A stretch of DNA of 7,266 nucleotides from Methyloceanibacter sp. (lineage in GTDB: Bacteria > Pseudomonadota > Alphaproteobacteria > Rhizobiales > Methyloligellaceae), in assembly GCA_016649675.1 (NCBI GenBank), contig JAENXG010000123.1, forward strand, positions 1-7,266, written 5' to 3'. This document shows positions 1 to 5,018 of the stretch, in pieces. How positions within the stretch are numbered: the first letter of the stretch is position 1; every line of letters begins with the position of its first letter. The translations under genes and the position numbers were made by a program. The notes under the pieces were generated by a model that saw nothing but the letters and a program-made list of their open reading frames with translations, was not told where the DNA came from and searched no databases.

Positions 1-215
1 GAATGCTACCTCGATCTCGAATAGGTAGCCCTGAACGGGAATCGGGATGCATCAGCGTGACCGCATGTCTCTCACAACACAAGGAGGATCAAACGGTTAT
101 CTACTTCTGTCTACGACCCTCCATCATGGGAAACGCTGCTCCCGAGAACCACGTGGGAGAGGGTGGCGTGCTCTTTTGAGCGCGCCGGGTGAGGGGGCAT
201 TTGTTACAAGAGAGC
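1..215. other. Left-end region with no supportable gene
   Basis: No convincing coding region was found here. A strong Shine-Dalgarno-like AAGGAGG lies at 81-87, but no start codon follows at a useful distance. A frame open from an ATG at position 3 to a stop at 179 gives 58 residues that resemble nothing I know. The first 24 bases could be the tail of a gene entering from the left (a TAG at 22-24), but this cannot be decided. A CCACGTGG palindrome at 149-156 lies within a weak CTCCC/GGGAG hairpin (139-159). The region probably holds the promoter and leader of the secreted protein gene at 216. Confidence 0.4.
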
Positions 216-707
216 ATGACCCGGCTCGCATTTGCTTTCGCCATTTTCGCTCTCGTATCGCCCGCACTCGCGCAGCAGGAGTTCGAGCCGACCGCGGCCG
301 AGCGCGCCACGATCGCCCAATGCCTCGAGCGCACGGCGGGGGAGCCGGAGCTGAAGCAGATGAGCGACTGCATCGGGCTCATCGGCGATACGTGCGCCGA
401 TGCGCCGGGCGCCAATACCTTCACCATCGTCGCCTGCCATGCGCGCGAGCAGAAAACCTGGGACGAGCATCTCAACGACTGGTACGGCGAGGCGCAAGGG
501 CGGTTAAAGGATCAACCGGGGGCGGCGGCGGCGCTCAAGGATGCGCAGCGCGCCTGGATCCAATTCCGCGACGCCAAATGCAACTATTGGGAGAAGCTCT
601 ATGAGGGCGGCACCTTCGCCTCAGTCGCGGCCGGCGACTGCATGCGGGTCGAAACGGGGCGCCGCGCGCTCGAGATGCACGGGATCGACGACGACTTGGA
701 TCATTGA
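216..707 (+). CDS. Secreted LprI/DUF1311-family protein (lysozyme-inhibitor-like)
   Basis: This is a 163-residue exported protein, likely periplasmic. The ATG at 216 is preferred over an in-frame GTG at 189 because it begins directly with a signal peptide: MTR, a hydrophobic run at residues 4-18, then a PALA/QQ cleavage site after about residue 19. An AAGAGAG purine run lies just upstream. The mature part has six cysteines (36, 52, 60, 74, 122, 142), enough for three disulfides. The C-terminal half carries the AQRAWIQFRDAKC segment and a later GDC...R..E pattern typical of DUF1311/LprI-type proteins. The family name comes from a Mycobacterium lipoprotein reported to inhibit lysozyme. Most proteobacterial members are uncharacterised, so inhibition here is inference. 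The N-terminal half, with four cysteines before the DUF1311-like part, matches the layout of longer proteobacterial members. The gene stands alone and converges on the small gene at 938-1168. Confidence 0.85.
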   Translation: MTRLAFAFAIFALVSPALAQQEFEPTAAERATIAQCLERTAGEPELKQMSDCIGLIGDTCADAPGANTFTIVACHAREQKTWDEHLNDWYGEAQGRLKDQPGAAAALKDAQRAWIQFRDAKCNYWEKLYEGGTFASVAAGDCMRVETGRRALEMHGIDDDLDH

Positions 708-729
708 CCTTCCGCGTTTACCTGTTCCT

Positions 730-826
730 CGTCATTGCCGGGCTTGACCCGGCAATCCATTCCAATAGCGCTTCGACTTGCTGAGACGTAACGGCATGGA
801 TGCCCGGATCAAGTCCGGGCATGACG
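730..826. repeat. Double palindromic intergenic element
   Basis: Two 31-base arms (730-760 and 796-826) are inverted copies of one another, matching at 25 of 31 positions across a 35-base spacer. Each arm is also a hairpin by itself. Arm one has an 8-bp stem TTGCCGGG/CCCGGCAA (735-742 with 748-755) around loop CTTGA. Arm two has an 8-bp stem TGCCCGGA/TCCGGGCA (801-808 with 814-821) around loop TCAAG. The six differences between the arms fall in three base-paired positions, so pairing is kept. Elements of this look are widespread between genes in Bradyrhizobium-like alphaproteobacteria. Here it sits between convergent genes and may help end transcription, although no T-run follows. Confidence 0.85.
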
Positions 827-840
827 CGTGGAGGGGGAGC

Positions 841-888
841 ACAAAAACAAAGACGCGGACCAAGCGGGGGGCGCCCGATCCGCGTCTT
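841..888 (-). terminator. Rho-independent terminator of the 938-1168 gene
   Basis: Read on the minus strand, a perfect 10-bp stem AAGACGCGGA/TCCGCGTCTT (879-888 with 850-859) closes a 19-base GC-rich loop and is followed by the T-rich run TGTTTTTGT (841-849). It begins 49 bases past the stop codon of the small secreted protein gene. The loop itself contains the palindrome GGGCGCCC (869-876), which could extend the hairpin. Confidence 0.85.
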
Positions 889-937
889 CGAGATGCCGAA
901 AGGCAAAACGCCGGTCGATCGAGCGGCGCTTCAGATG

Positions 938-1168
938 CTAGGAGTTGTCGCAGAGCACCTTGACGTCGATATTGGCCTCGTCCTCGCTCGGATAGGCCTG
1001 CTTGCCGATCTGCATCGTCAGCGGATCGTCGCTGAGCATTTTCTGCTGGATGACGCGGCAATGCTTGTTCTTGTCCTTGATGATGACGAACTGGCTGCCG
1101 CTGGCGGCAAAGGCGGTCGCGGCGAAGCCGAGCACGAGGGCGGCGGTGAGAGCGTATTTCACAGTCAT
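938..1168 (-). CDS. Small secreted protein of unknown function
   Basis: This is a 76-residue protein with a clear Sec signal peptide (MTVKYALTAALVLGFAATAFA, cleavage after about residue 21), leaving a mature peptide of about 55 residues. The mature part begins with a short beta-like segment SQFVIIKDKNKHC and has two cysteines, at about 37 and 74, that could form one disulfide. The overall plan resembles a group of small alphaproteobacterial periplasmic proteins (signal, then F-x-V-x-x-D-x-x-x-x-x-C) annotated only as hypothetical. That resemblance is by memory of pattern, not by search. A strong Shine-Dalgarno GGAGGAA (1173-1179 on the minus strand) fixes the ATG at 1166-1168. The gene has its own intrinsic terminator and a long divergent upstream region, so it is probably monocistronic. 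No function is proposed. Confidence 0.85.
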   Translation of the reverse strand: MTVKYALTAALVLGFAATAFAASGSQFVIIKDKNKHCRVIQQKMLSDDPLTMQIGKQAYPSEDEANIDVKVLCDNS

Positions 1169-1280
1169 GGGTTTCCTCCGGGTTAGGTGCCCACGACTTA
1201 GTCACAGACCTTCTAAGGCGTGCTGAATCCGGCACTCGCAATATGCGGAGAAGTTTCGAGAGATTTGGCGACACGCCCGT

Positions 1281-1295
1281 TGCACGCGTTGTGCA
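1281..1295. promoter_or_regulatory. Candidate operator dyad TGCAC-N5-GTGCA
   Basis: TGCACGCGTTGTGCA is a perfect inverted repeat with 5-base arms and a 5-base spacer. It lies in the divergent region between the small secreted gene and the DUF3309 gene. It shares a TTGCAC core with the second dyad 15 bases to the right. It may be a regulator binding site; the regulator is unknown. Confidence 0.35.
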
Positions 1296-1309
1296 CGACA
1301 AAAAATGAA

Positions 1310-1329
1310 TGTGAGCAATTTTGCACACA
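1310..1329. promoter_or_regulatory. Candidate operator dyad TGTGAGCAA-TT-TTGCACACA
   Basis: This 20-base dyad pairs at 8 of 9 positions on either side of a central TT. The half-site TTGCACA repeats the core of the dyad at 1281-1295. It could be an operator of LacI- or GntR-like type. The spacing does not fit a CRP site (TGTGA-N6-TCACA). Which of the two divergent genes it controls cannot be told. Confidence 0.35.
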
Positions 1330-1426
1330 GCCATCGCTCGGCAGGTTGTTACTTTAAAATTCAGTTGATTCCGTTGGTCGGGCGCCGATCGCGGAGGATC
1401 ACTGACTGCAAACGGGAGACGCGATC

Positions 1427-1591
1427 ATGTCGATTGGACTCATACTCATCATCCTTCTTGTCATCTTCCTATTGGGTGGCTTCAGTGGCCGCTTCGGCGG
1501 CTACGGCTACGGCTACGGTAATAATGGCATCGGCATCATCGGCGTCGTGCTGATCGTTCTCGTCGTCCTGCTGCTCATGGGACGGATCTGA
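1427..1591 (+). CDS. DUF3309-family small membrane protein
   Basis: This 54-residue peptide starts at ATG 1427 with Shine-Dalgarno GGGAG (1414-1418) eight bases upstream and stops at TGA 1589-1591. It has two hydrophobic stretches (residues about 2-18 and 35-51) either side of a glycine/tyrosine-rich turn with three GGCTAC codon repeats (Gly-Tyr). It ends in LLLMGRI. This layout, MS-I/L-G..L.I..., a Gly-rich middle and a C-terminal L-L-L-x-G-R-I/L, is that of DUF3309, a small inner-membrane family common in alphaproteobacteria with no established function. The gene is alone, between a divergent regulatory region and the convergent lysyl-tRNA synthetase gene. No terminator with a T-run was found. 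The closest structure is a hairpin at 1643-1671. Confidence 0.8.
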   Translation: MSIGLILIILLVIFLLGGFSGRFGGYGYGYGNNGIGIIGVVLIVLVVLLLMGRI

Positions 1592-1642
1592 TCCGACAGG
1601 CGGACTGGCCGCTTCTGCAAGCGGGCCCGACCGAACCTTTGA

Positions 1643-1671
1643 CCACGCGGCGCTAGGCTCGGGCCGCGTGG
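1643..1671. other. Hairpin between convergent genes
   Basis: An 8-bp stem CCACGCGG/CCGCGTGG (1643-1650 with 1664-1671) closes a 13-base loop between the DUF3309 gene and the end of the lysyl-tRNA synthetase gene. No T-run follows on either strand, so it may contribute to transcription ending but is not a classical intrinsic terminator. Confidence 0.4.
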
Positions 1672-1717
1672 CACAGCGTCGGCCGTGCACGTTTCACCGA
1701 CGTGACGCGAGTGGGGA

Positions 1718-3442
1718 TTATTTCAGCGCCCGCTCGATCAGGGCGCTTGTCTCGGGGATGCCGTAAAGCTCGACGAAAGAGCCGAAGCGGGGCCCTTGCG
1801 TCTGGCCGAGCAGCACCTCGTAAAGCGCGCCGAACCAATCGCGCAAGGGCTCGAAGCCGTGCTCCTTGCCGACGGCATAGACCTCGGACTGGATCTCCTC
1901 GGCGAGGACCTTCGCGGGTAGGCGGCCGAGCCGCGCACGGAGATCGAGCAGCGCTGCCCGCTCCTTATCGCTTGCGCGCCGATAGCGCTTGGCCGGCTTC
2001 ACGAAGTCATGGAAGTAGCGGATGGCATAGCCCACGAGCTCGTCGAGAAGCGGGTGCTGCTCGGGCGTGGCGTCTGGTGCATAGCGGCGGATGAAGCCCC
2101 ACAGCACCTCGCGGTCATCCGAGTTCGAGGCTGACGCAAGATTGAGCAGAAGCGCAAAGCTGATGGGAAGCTCGGCCGCCGGCGGCGCGCCCTCATGGAT
2201 GTGCCAGACCGGGTTCATCAGCTTGGGCGCCGGCTCTTCCTTCGGATAGGCCGCGAGGTGGCCGACATATTCGTCGACCGCGCGCGGGATCACATCGAAA
2301 TAAAGGCGCTTCGCCTTGCGCGGACTTTGAAACATGTAGAGCGACAGGCTCTCGGGGCTCGCATATTTGAGCCATTCATCGATGGTGAGCCCGTTGCCGC
2401 GCGACTTCGAGATCTTCTCGCCGTTCTCATCGAGAAAGAGCTCGTAGTTGAAACCCTCCGGCTGCTGGCGCCCTAGGATGCGGCAGATCTGGCCGGAGAG
2501 GCGGACCGAGTCGATGAGGTCCTTCCCCGCCATCTCGTAATCGACGCCGAGAGCCGCCCAGCGCATGGCCCAGTCCGCCTTCCATTGCAGCTTGCAATGG
2601 CCGCTGGTGACCGGGACTTGGGTGAGCTTGGCCGTATCGGGGTCCTTGTAGAGAATCGTGCCGGCAGCGAGGTCATGATCGATGACCGGCACCTGCAACA
2701 CGCGCCCCGTGGTGGGCGAGATCGGCAGGAAAGGGCTGTAGGTGGCGCGGCGCTCGGGCCCCAGCGTCGGCAGGATCACGTAGCGGATCGCATCGTAGTG
2801 CTCGAGCACCTTGAGGAGCGTCGCGTCGAAACGCCCGCTCGTGTAGCACTCCGTCGCCGAAAGGAACTCGTAGTCGAAGCCGAAGGTATCGAGAAAGGCC
2901 TTGAGCCGCGCATTGTTGTGGTGGCCGAAGCTTGGATGATCGCCGAAAGGATCGGGGACTTGGGTCAGCGGCCGGCCGAGATGCTCGGCCACCATCTCCT
3001 TGTTGGGGATGTTGTCGGGTACTTTGCGCAAGCCGTCCATGTCGTCGGAGAAGCAGATGAGCCGCGTCGGCACCTTGTCCTCGGTGAGGACGCGGAAGGC
3101 GTGGCGCACCATGGTGGTGCGGGCAACCTCGCCGAACGTGCCGATATGCGGGAGGCCTGACGGGCCGTAGCCGGTCTCGAAGATGATGGCGCCGGTCGGC
3201 TTGGGGATGCGCTTCAGCCGGCTCAAGACCTTGCGGGCTTCCTCGAACGGCCAGGCCTTGCTCACATGAGCATGGGCCAGGAGCTCGGAGCTCACCTCGA
3301 TCTTCGGGCTCGGCTTGGGCTTAGGCTTGGCCCCGTTGCGAGCCGGCGCCTCCTTGACGTGCTGCGGCATGCTCGCTTCGGCTTGCGGCTCCGCCTTGCG
3401 CGTCTTGGTGCTTTTCGTTTTGGCGCTGGGTGGGCGGGCCAT
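1718..3442 (-). CDS. lysK: Lysyl-tRNA synthetase, class I
   Basis: This cytoplasmic enzyme charges tRNA-Lys with lysine using ATP. It is the class I (archaeal-type) form that replaces class II LysRS in many alphaproteobacteria. With the ATG at 3440-3442 it is 574 residues. The class I signatures are plain: the HIGH-type motif GLPHIGTFGE (HIGT at about 99-102) and the KMSKS-type motif GEKISKSRGNG (KISKS at about 343-347). Between them are family-typical blocks such as FSDDMDGLRKVPDN, LGPERRATYSPFLPISP and WKADWAMRW. The C-terminal 200 or so residues form the helical anticodon-binding part. The catalytic body begins near the KAWPFEEARK block (about residues 62-71). Ahead of it lies an extra basic, proline-rich tail not usual in the family. 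A GTG 17 codons upstream (3491-3493) is less likely, and an internal ATG at residue 25 is possible. None has a clear Shine-Dalgarno, so the start is uncertain. The gene diverges from the TerB-like gene. Confidence 0.95.
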   Translation of the reverse strand: MARPPSAKTKSTKTRKAEPQAEASMPQHVKEAPARNGAKPKPKPSPKIEVSSELLAHAHVSKAWPFEEARKVLSRLKRIPKPTGAIIFETGYGPSGLPHIGTFGEVARTTMVRHAFRVLTEDKVPTRLICFSDDMDGLRKVPDNIPNKEMVAEHLGRPLTQVPDPFGDHPSFGHHNNARLKAFLDTFGFDYEFLSATECYTSGRFDATLLKVLEHYDAIRYVILPTLGPERRATYSPFLPISPTTGRVLQVPVIDHDLAAGTILYKDPDTAKLTQVPVTSGHCKLQWKADWAMRWAALGVDYEMAGKDLIDSVRLSGQICRILGRQQPEGFNYELFLDENGEKISKSRGNGLTIDEWLKYASPESLSLYMFQSPRKAKRLYFDVIPRAVDEYVGHLAAYPKEEPAPKLMNPVWHIHEGAPPAAELPISFALLLNLASASNSDDREVLWGFIRRYAPDATPEQHPLLDELVGYAIRYFHDFVKPAKRYRRASDKERAALLDLRARLGRLPAKVLAEEIQSEVYAVGKEHGFEPLRDWFGALYEVLLGQTQGPRFGSFVELYGIPETSALIERALK

Positions 3443-3540
3443 CGTTGAAACTGTCGGGCTTTGTTGAATTTCGGTGTGACCGACAAATTTCACAGTTTTC
3501 TACATCGCGCCAGTGAATCCGGGTCCAGGCCACGGGGCGC

Positions 3541-3559
3541 CTCTCCCCTTGGGGGAGGG
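3541..3559. other. GC-rich hairpin in the divergent lysK/TerB-like region
   Basis: CTCTCCCC is followed almost at once by GGGGGAGGG, giving a near-perfect hairpin with a three-base loop and one wobble pair. Similar CTCTCCC/GGGAGAGG palindromes are frequent between genes in alphaproteobacteria. The rest of 3443-3642 shows no clear promoter. Bases 3473-3506, with several A/T runs, are the most likely place for lysK promoter elements. Confidence 0.4.
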
Positions 3560-3642
3560 ATTTCCGCGCTTGCCCGGTCTGCCGCAATTGCTTACGGTCG
3601 CGCCGCTTCGAGCGTCAGCCAACGATAGAAGGGCGTCGCGCC

Positions 3643-4056
3643 ATGACCCAGCCATTGGACCATCACGCCGCCCTGATCTATGCGATGGTCACCATGTCGG
3701 CCGTGGACCGCGCCATGAGCGATGCCGAGCTCGCCCGCATCGGCGAGCTCGTGTCCAATCTGCCGATCTTCGCCGATTTCGACCAGGAGAAGCTGGTCAA
3801 GACCGCCCAGGCCTGCGGCGAGGTGTTGAGCGAGGAGGGCGGGCTCGACCGCGTGCTTGTGCTCATCAAGAGTGCCCTGCCCAAGAAGATCCGCGAGACG
3901 GCTTACGCGGTGGCGCTGGAAGTGGCCGCCGCCGACCGCAACGTGAAGCCCGAGGAGATACGCTTCCTCGACCTGCTGCGCGACACCTTGGAGCTCGACA
4001 AGCTGACCACGGCAGCCATCGAGCGGGGCATCAGGGCGCGCCATCTGGTGCTGTGA
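3643..4056 (+). CDS. TerB-like protein (tellurite resistance TerB family)
   Basis: This is a 137-residue, all-helical, cytoplasmic protein without a signal peptide or membrane segment. Two acidic helix-turn segments mark the TerB-like fold: SAVDRAMSDAEL (about 19-30) near the start and AAADRNVKPEEIRFLDLL (about 95-112) in the second half. The D and E residues in these segments are at positions where TerB binds metal ions in studied members. The family is named for tellurite resistance, but no other ter genes (terA, C, D, Z) are near, so a tellurite role is not supported. Stand-alone members in alphaproteobacteria are of unknown function. AAGGG (3629-3633) lies nine bases before the ATG. The gene ends 26 bases from the convergent Cys-rich gene. 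Confidence 0.8.
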   Translation: MTQPLDHHAALIYAMVTMSAVDRAMSDAELARIGELVSNLPIFADFDQEKLVKTAQACGEVLSEEGGLDRVLVLIKSALPKKIRETAYAVALEVAAADRNVKPEEIRFLDLLRDTLELDKLTTAAIERGIRARHLVL

Positions 4057-4082
4057 GCCGCGCGCTCACCAGAAGAGAGTCG

Positions 4083-4352
4083 CTACTTCGTCTTCAACTT
4101 CTTCTTGGTGTCGTCACCGCTGAAGCAGTCTTTCGGGTCGACGCAGGCGCTCTCCAGCCCGCTCAGCTTGCAGCAGATCTCGTGGGCAGCGCAGGGCGGG
4201 TCGCACTGATTGGTATTGGCGGCAACCGAGGAGCTTTGCGGCAGCGGCGACTGGGCAGCCGCCGCCGATGGGTCGCCGGCCACCGCGCTCGTGGCCAAGA
4301 TCGGTGCGGCGAGCGCGAGGCAGGCAAGCGTCGCTAAAAGCTTGATGTTCAT
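4083..4352 (-). CDS. Secreted six-cysteine small protein
   Basis: This 89-residue exported protein is not from a family I can name. It has a Sec signal peptide (hydrophobic residues 4-20, cleavage after about AVA at 25), then a low-complexity Ala/Ser/Pro/Gln linker (26-48). A compact Cys-rich core follows at 50-76 with spacing C-x3-C-x5-C-C-x8-C-x5-C, then a charged tail ending in KKKLKTK. Six cysteines in 27 residues with a central CC pair suggest three disulfides and a knottin-like mini-domain; this is inference from spacing only. AGAGGA (4358-4363 on the minus strand) sits five bases before the ATG. It follows the chagasin-like gene by 51 bases on the same strand with no terminator between, so the two are probably co-transcribed. 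Confidence 0.75.
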   Translation of the reverse strand: MNIKLLATLACLALAAPILATSAVAGDPSAAAAQSPLPQSSSVAANTNQCDPPCAAHEICCKLSGLESACVDPKDCFSGDDTKKKLKTK

Positions 4353-4403
4353 TTGGGTCCTCTTTCAGGTTCTTGTCTTTGTTGCGGCTCAGGGTCCGTT
4401 TCG

Positions 4404-4793
4404 TCACTCCACATGCACCCAGACCTCTTCAGTCTTGCCTGGCTTCCCCACCCAGGGCTGGACATAGTCGAAGTGAAGCTTGGCGAAGCCCGGCGAGATC
4501 GCGGTGAGGCGGAAGCGCTGCGCCGCCGGCGCGCCCATGAGCTTCTTGCCTTTCGGCTCGCCATAGCCGAGATCCTCGACCTTGACGATGGAAGGATTCT
4601 CGCTTCCCGCCGCGTTGAGGCGCCACTTGTAACCGGTCGACGGATTGCCCTCCATCTCGATCACCCAGCTCGTCCCGGCCCGCACGGATTTCTGCTCGCG
4701 TGCCACAACACCTGGCGGGCCGACGCTCAAGGCCAACGGTAAAACGACCAGAAGCATCGCAAGCTTGGCAGGGAGTCTCGAAGTGAGGATCAT
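4404..4793 (-). CDS. Chagasin-like peptidase inhibitor (MEROPS I42)
   Basis: This is an exported 129-residue protein related to chagasin, a tight-binding inhibitor of papain-type cysteine peptidases. Signal peptide: hydrophobic residues about 11-24, ending near GVVA. The three inhibitory-loop motifs of the family can be placed: NPSTGY (about 50-55; family NPTTGY/F), MGAPA (about 86-90; in place of the usual GxGG) and YVQPW (about 110-114; family RPW). The middle loop departs most from consensus, and the third has Gln for Arg, so potency is uncertain. The remainder is beta-strand-like, as in the Ig-type fold. ATG 4791-4793 is chosen; an in-frame GTG three codons upstream (4800-4802) is the alternative. 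No Shine-Dalgarno is evident, which fits a nearly leaderless transcript from the promoter proposed upstream. It leads a likely two-gene unit with the Cys-rich gene. Confidence 0.8.
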   Translation of the reverse strand: MILTSRLPAKLAMLLVVLPLALSVGPPGVVAREQKSVRAGTSWVIEMEGNPSTGYKWRLNAAGSENPSIVKVEDLGYGEPKGKKLMGAPAAQRFRLTAISPGFAKLHFDYVQPWVGKPGKTEEVWVHVE

Positions 4794-4800
4794 TGCGTCC

Positions 4801-4842
4801 ACGATAGGTGATGGGCGGGCCGCTGTCGTTGACGTGGATCAA
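4801..4842 (-). promoter_or_regulatory. FNR/FixK-type box and candidate -10 for the inhibitor operon
   Basis: TTGACGTGGATCAA (4829-4842) matches the FNR/FixK consensus TTGAT-N4-ATCAA at 9 of 10 specified bases. On the minus strand TATCGT (4806-4801) resembles a -10 element. If transcription starts near 4794, the box is centred at about -41.5, the spacing for class II activation by this family. The start site would then sit at the ATG itself. The box is sequence-visible; its use and direction are inference. Confidence 0.55.
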
Positions 4843-4852
4843 TCGGGTTCCG

Positions 4853-4867
4853 CTGCAAGCATTGCAG
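4853..4867. promoter_or_regulatory. Dyad CTGCAA-GCA-TTGCAG
   Basis: A perfect inverted repeat with 6-base arms and a 3-base centre lies in the divergent region between the inhibitor operon and the DUF883 gene, ten bases from the FNR/FixK-type box. It may be a second operator; the regulator is unknown and chance cannot be excluded. Confidence 0.3.
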
Positions 4868-4926
4868 GGTGCGCAAACACCTGTTCGCCGCGGGCGGGGG
4901 CGAAAGCAATCCCTAACGAGACGGAT

Positions 4927-4953
4927 GGAACGAGAGGGCGTATCAGGCGGTTT
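4927..4953 (+). promoter_or_regulatory. Possible EcfG (general stress) promoter for the DUF883 gene
   Basis: GGAAC (4927-4931) followed after 16 bases by CGGTTT (4948-4953) resembles the alphaproteobacterial EcfG promoter, GGAAC-N16/17-CGTT. The -35 matches fully; the -10 has one extra G. It lies about 65 bases before the DUF883 start, a reasonable distance. Confidence 0.3.
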
Positions 4954-5018
4954 CTGCTATGCTCGGCCCGCCGGCCAGGTGGGCTGGCGTTCAGCTTATT
5001 TCAGAGGAGAGCAGCAAA

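Noticed and set aside
3..179. Open frame of 58 codons from an ATG at position 3, plus strand
   Set aside because: No Shine-Dalgarno can be seen, the product resembles nothing known and has no protein-like composition, and the strong AAGGAGG at 81-87 lies inside it with no start codon after it.
101..475. Minus-strand open frame of 124 codons opposite the LprI-like gene
   Set aside because: It is a shadow of the GC-rich plus-strand gene, which has a signal peptide, family motifs and conserved cysteines.
1230..1247. GGCAC...TGC as a sigma-54 promoter for the DUF3309 gene
   Set aside because: The GG and GC are 12 bases apart instead of the required 10, and the TGGCAC element is incomplete.
1310..1329. 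CRP-type site
   Set aside because: The dyad has an 8/9 match around a central TT with no TCACA at the CRP spacing, so it is reported only as an unassigned dyad.
2585..3160. Plus-strand open frame of 191 codons inside the lysyl-tRNA synthetase gene
   Set aside because: It is antisense to conserved catalytic-domain sequence; Arg/Glu/Val-rich composition is typical of reverse-frame reading in high-GC DNA.
3643..4056. Tellurite-resistance or Ter-type defence/stress module
   Set aside because: Only a single TerB-like gene is present; none of terA, terC, terD, terZ or associated genes lies in the window.
3513..4337. Plus-strand open frame of 274 codons across the TerB-like gene and the opposite of the Cys-rich gene
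   Set aside because: It overlaps two better supported genes in other frames, is Arg/Gly/Ala-rich, and has no recognisable domain.
4822..4852. GGAAC on the minus strand (4851-4847) as an EcfG promoter for the inhibitor operon
   Set aside because: No CGTT-like -10 follows at 16-17 bases; the FNR/FixK-type box overlaps this space and explains it better.
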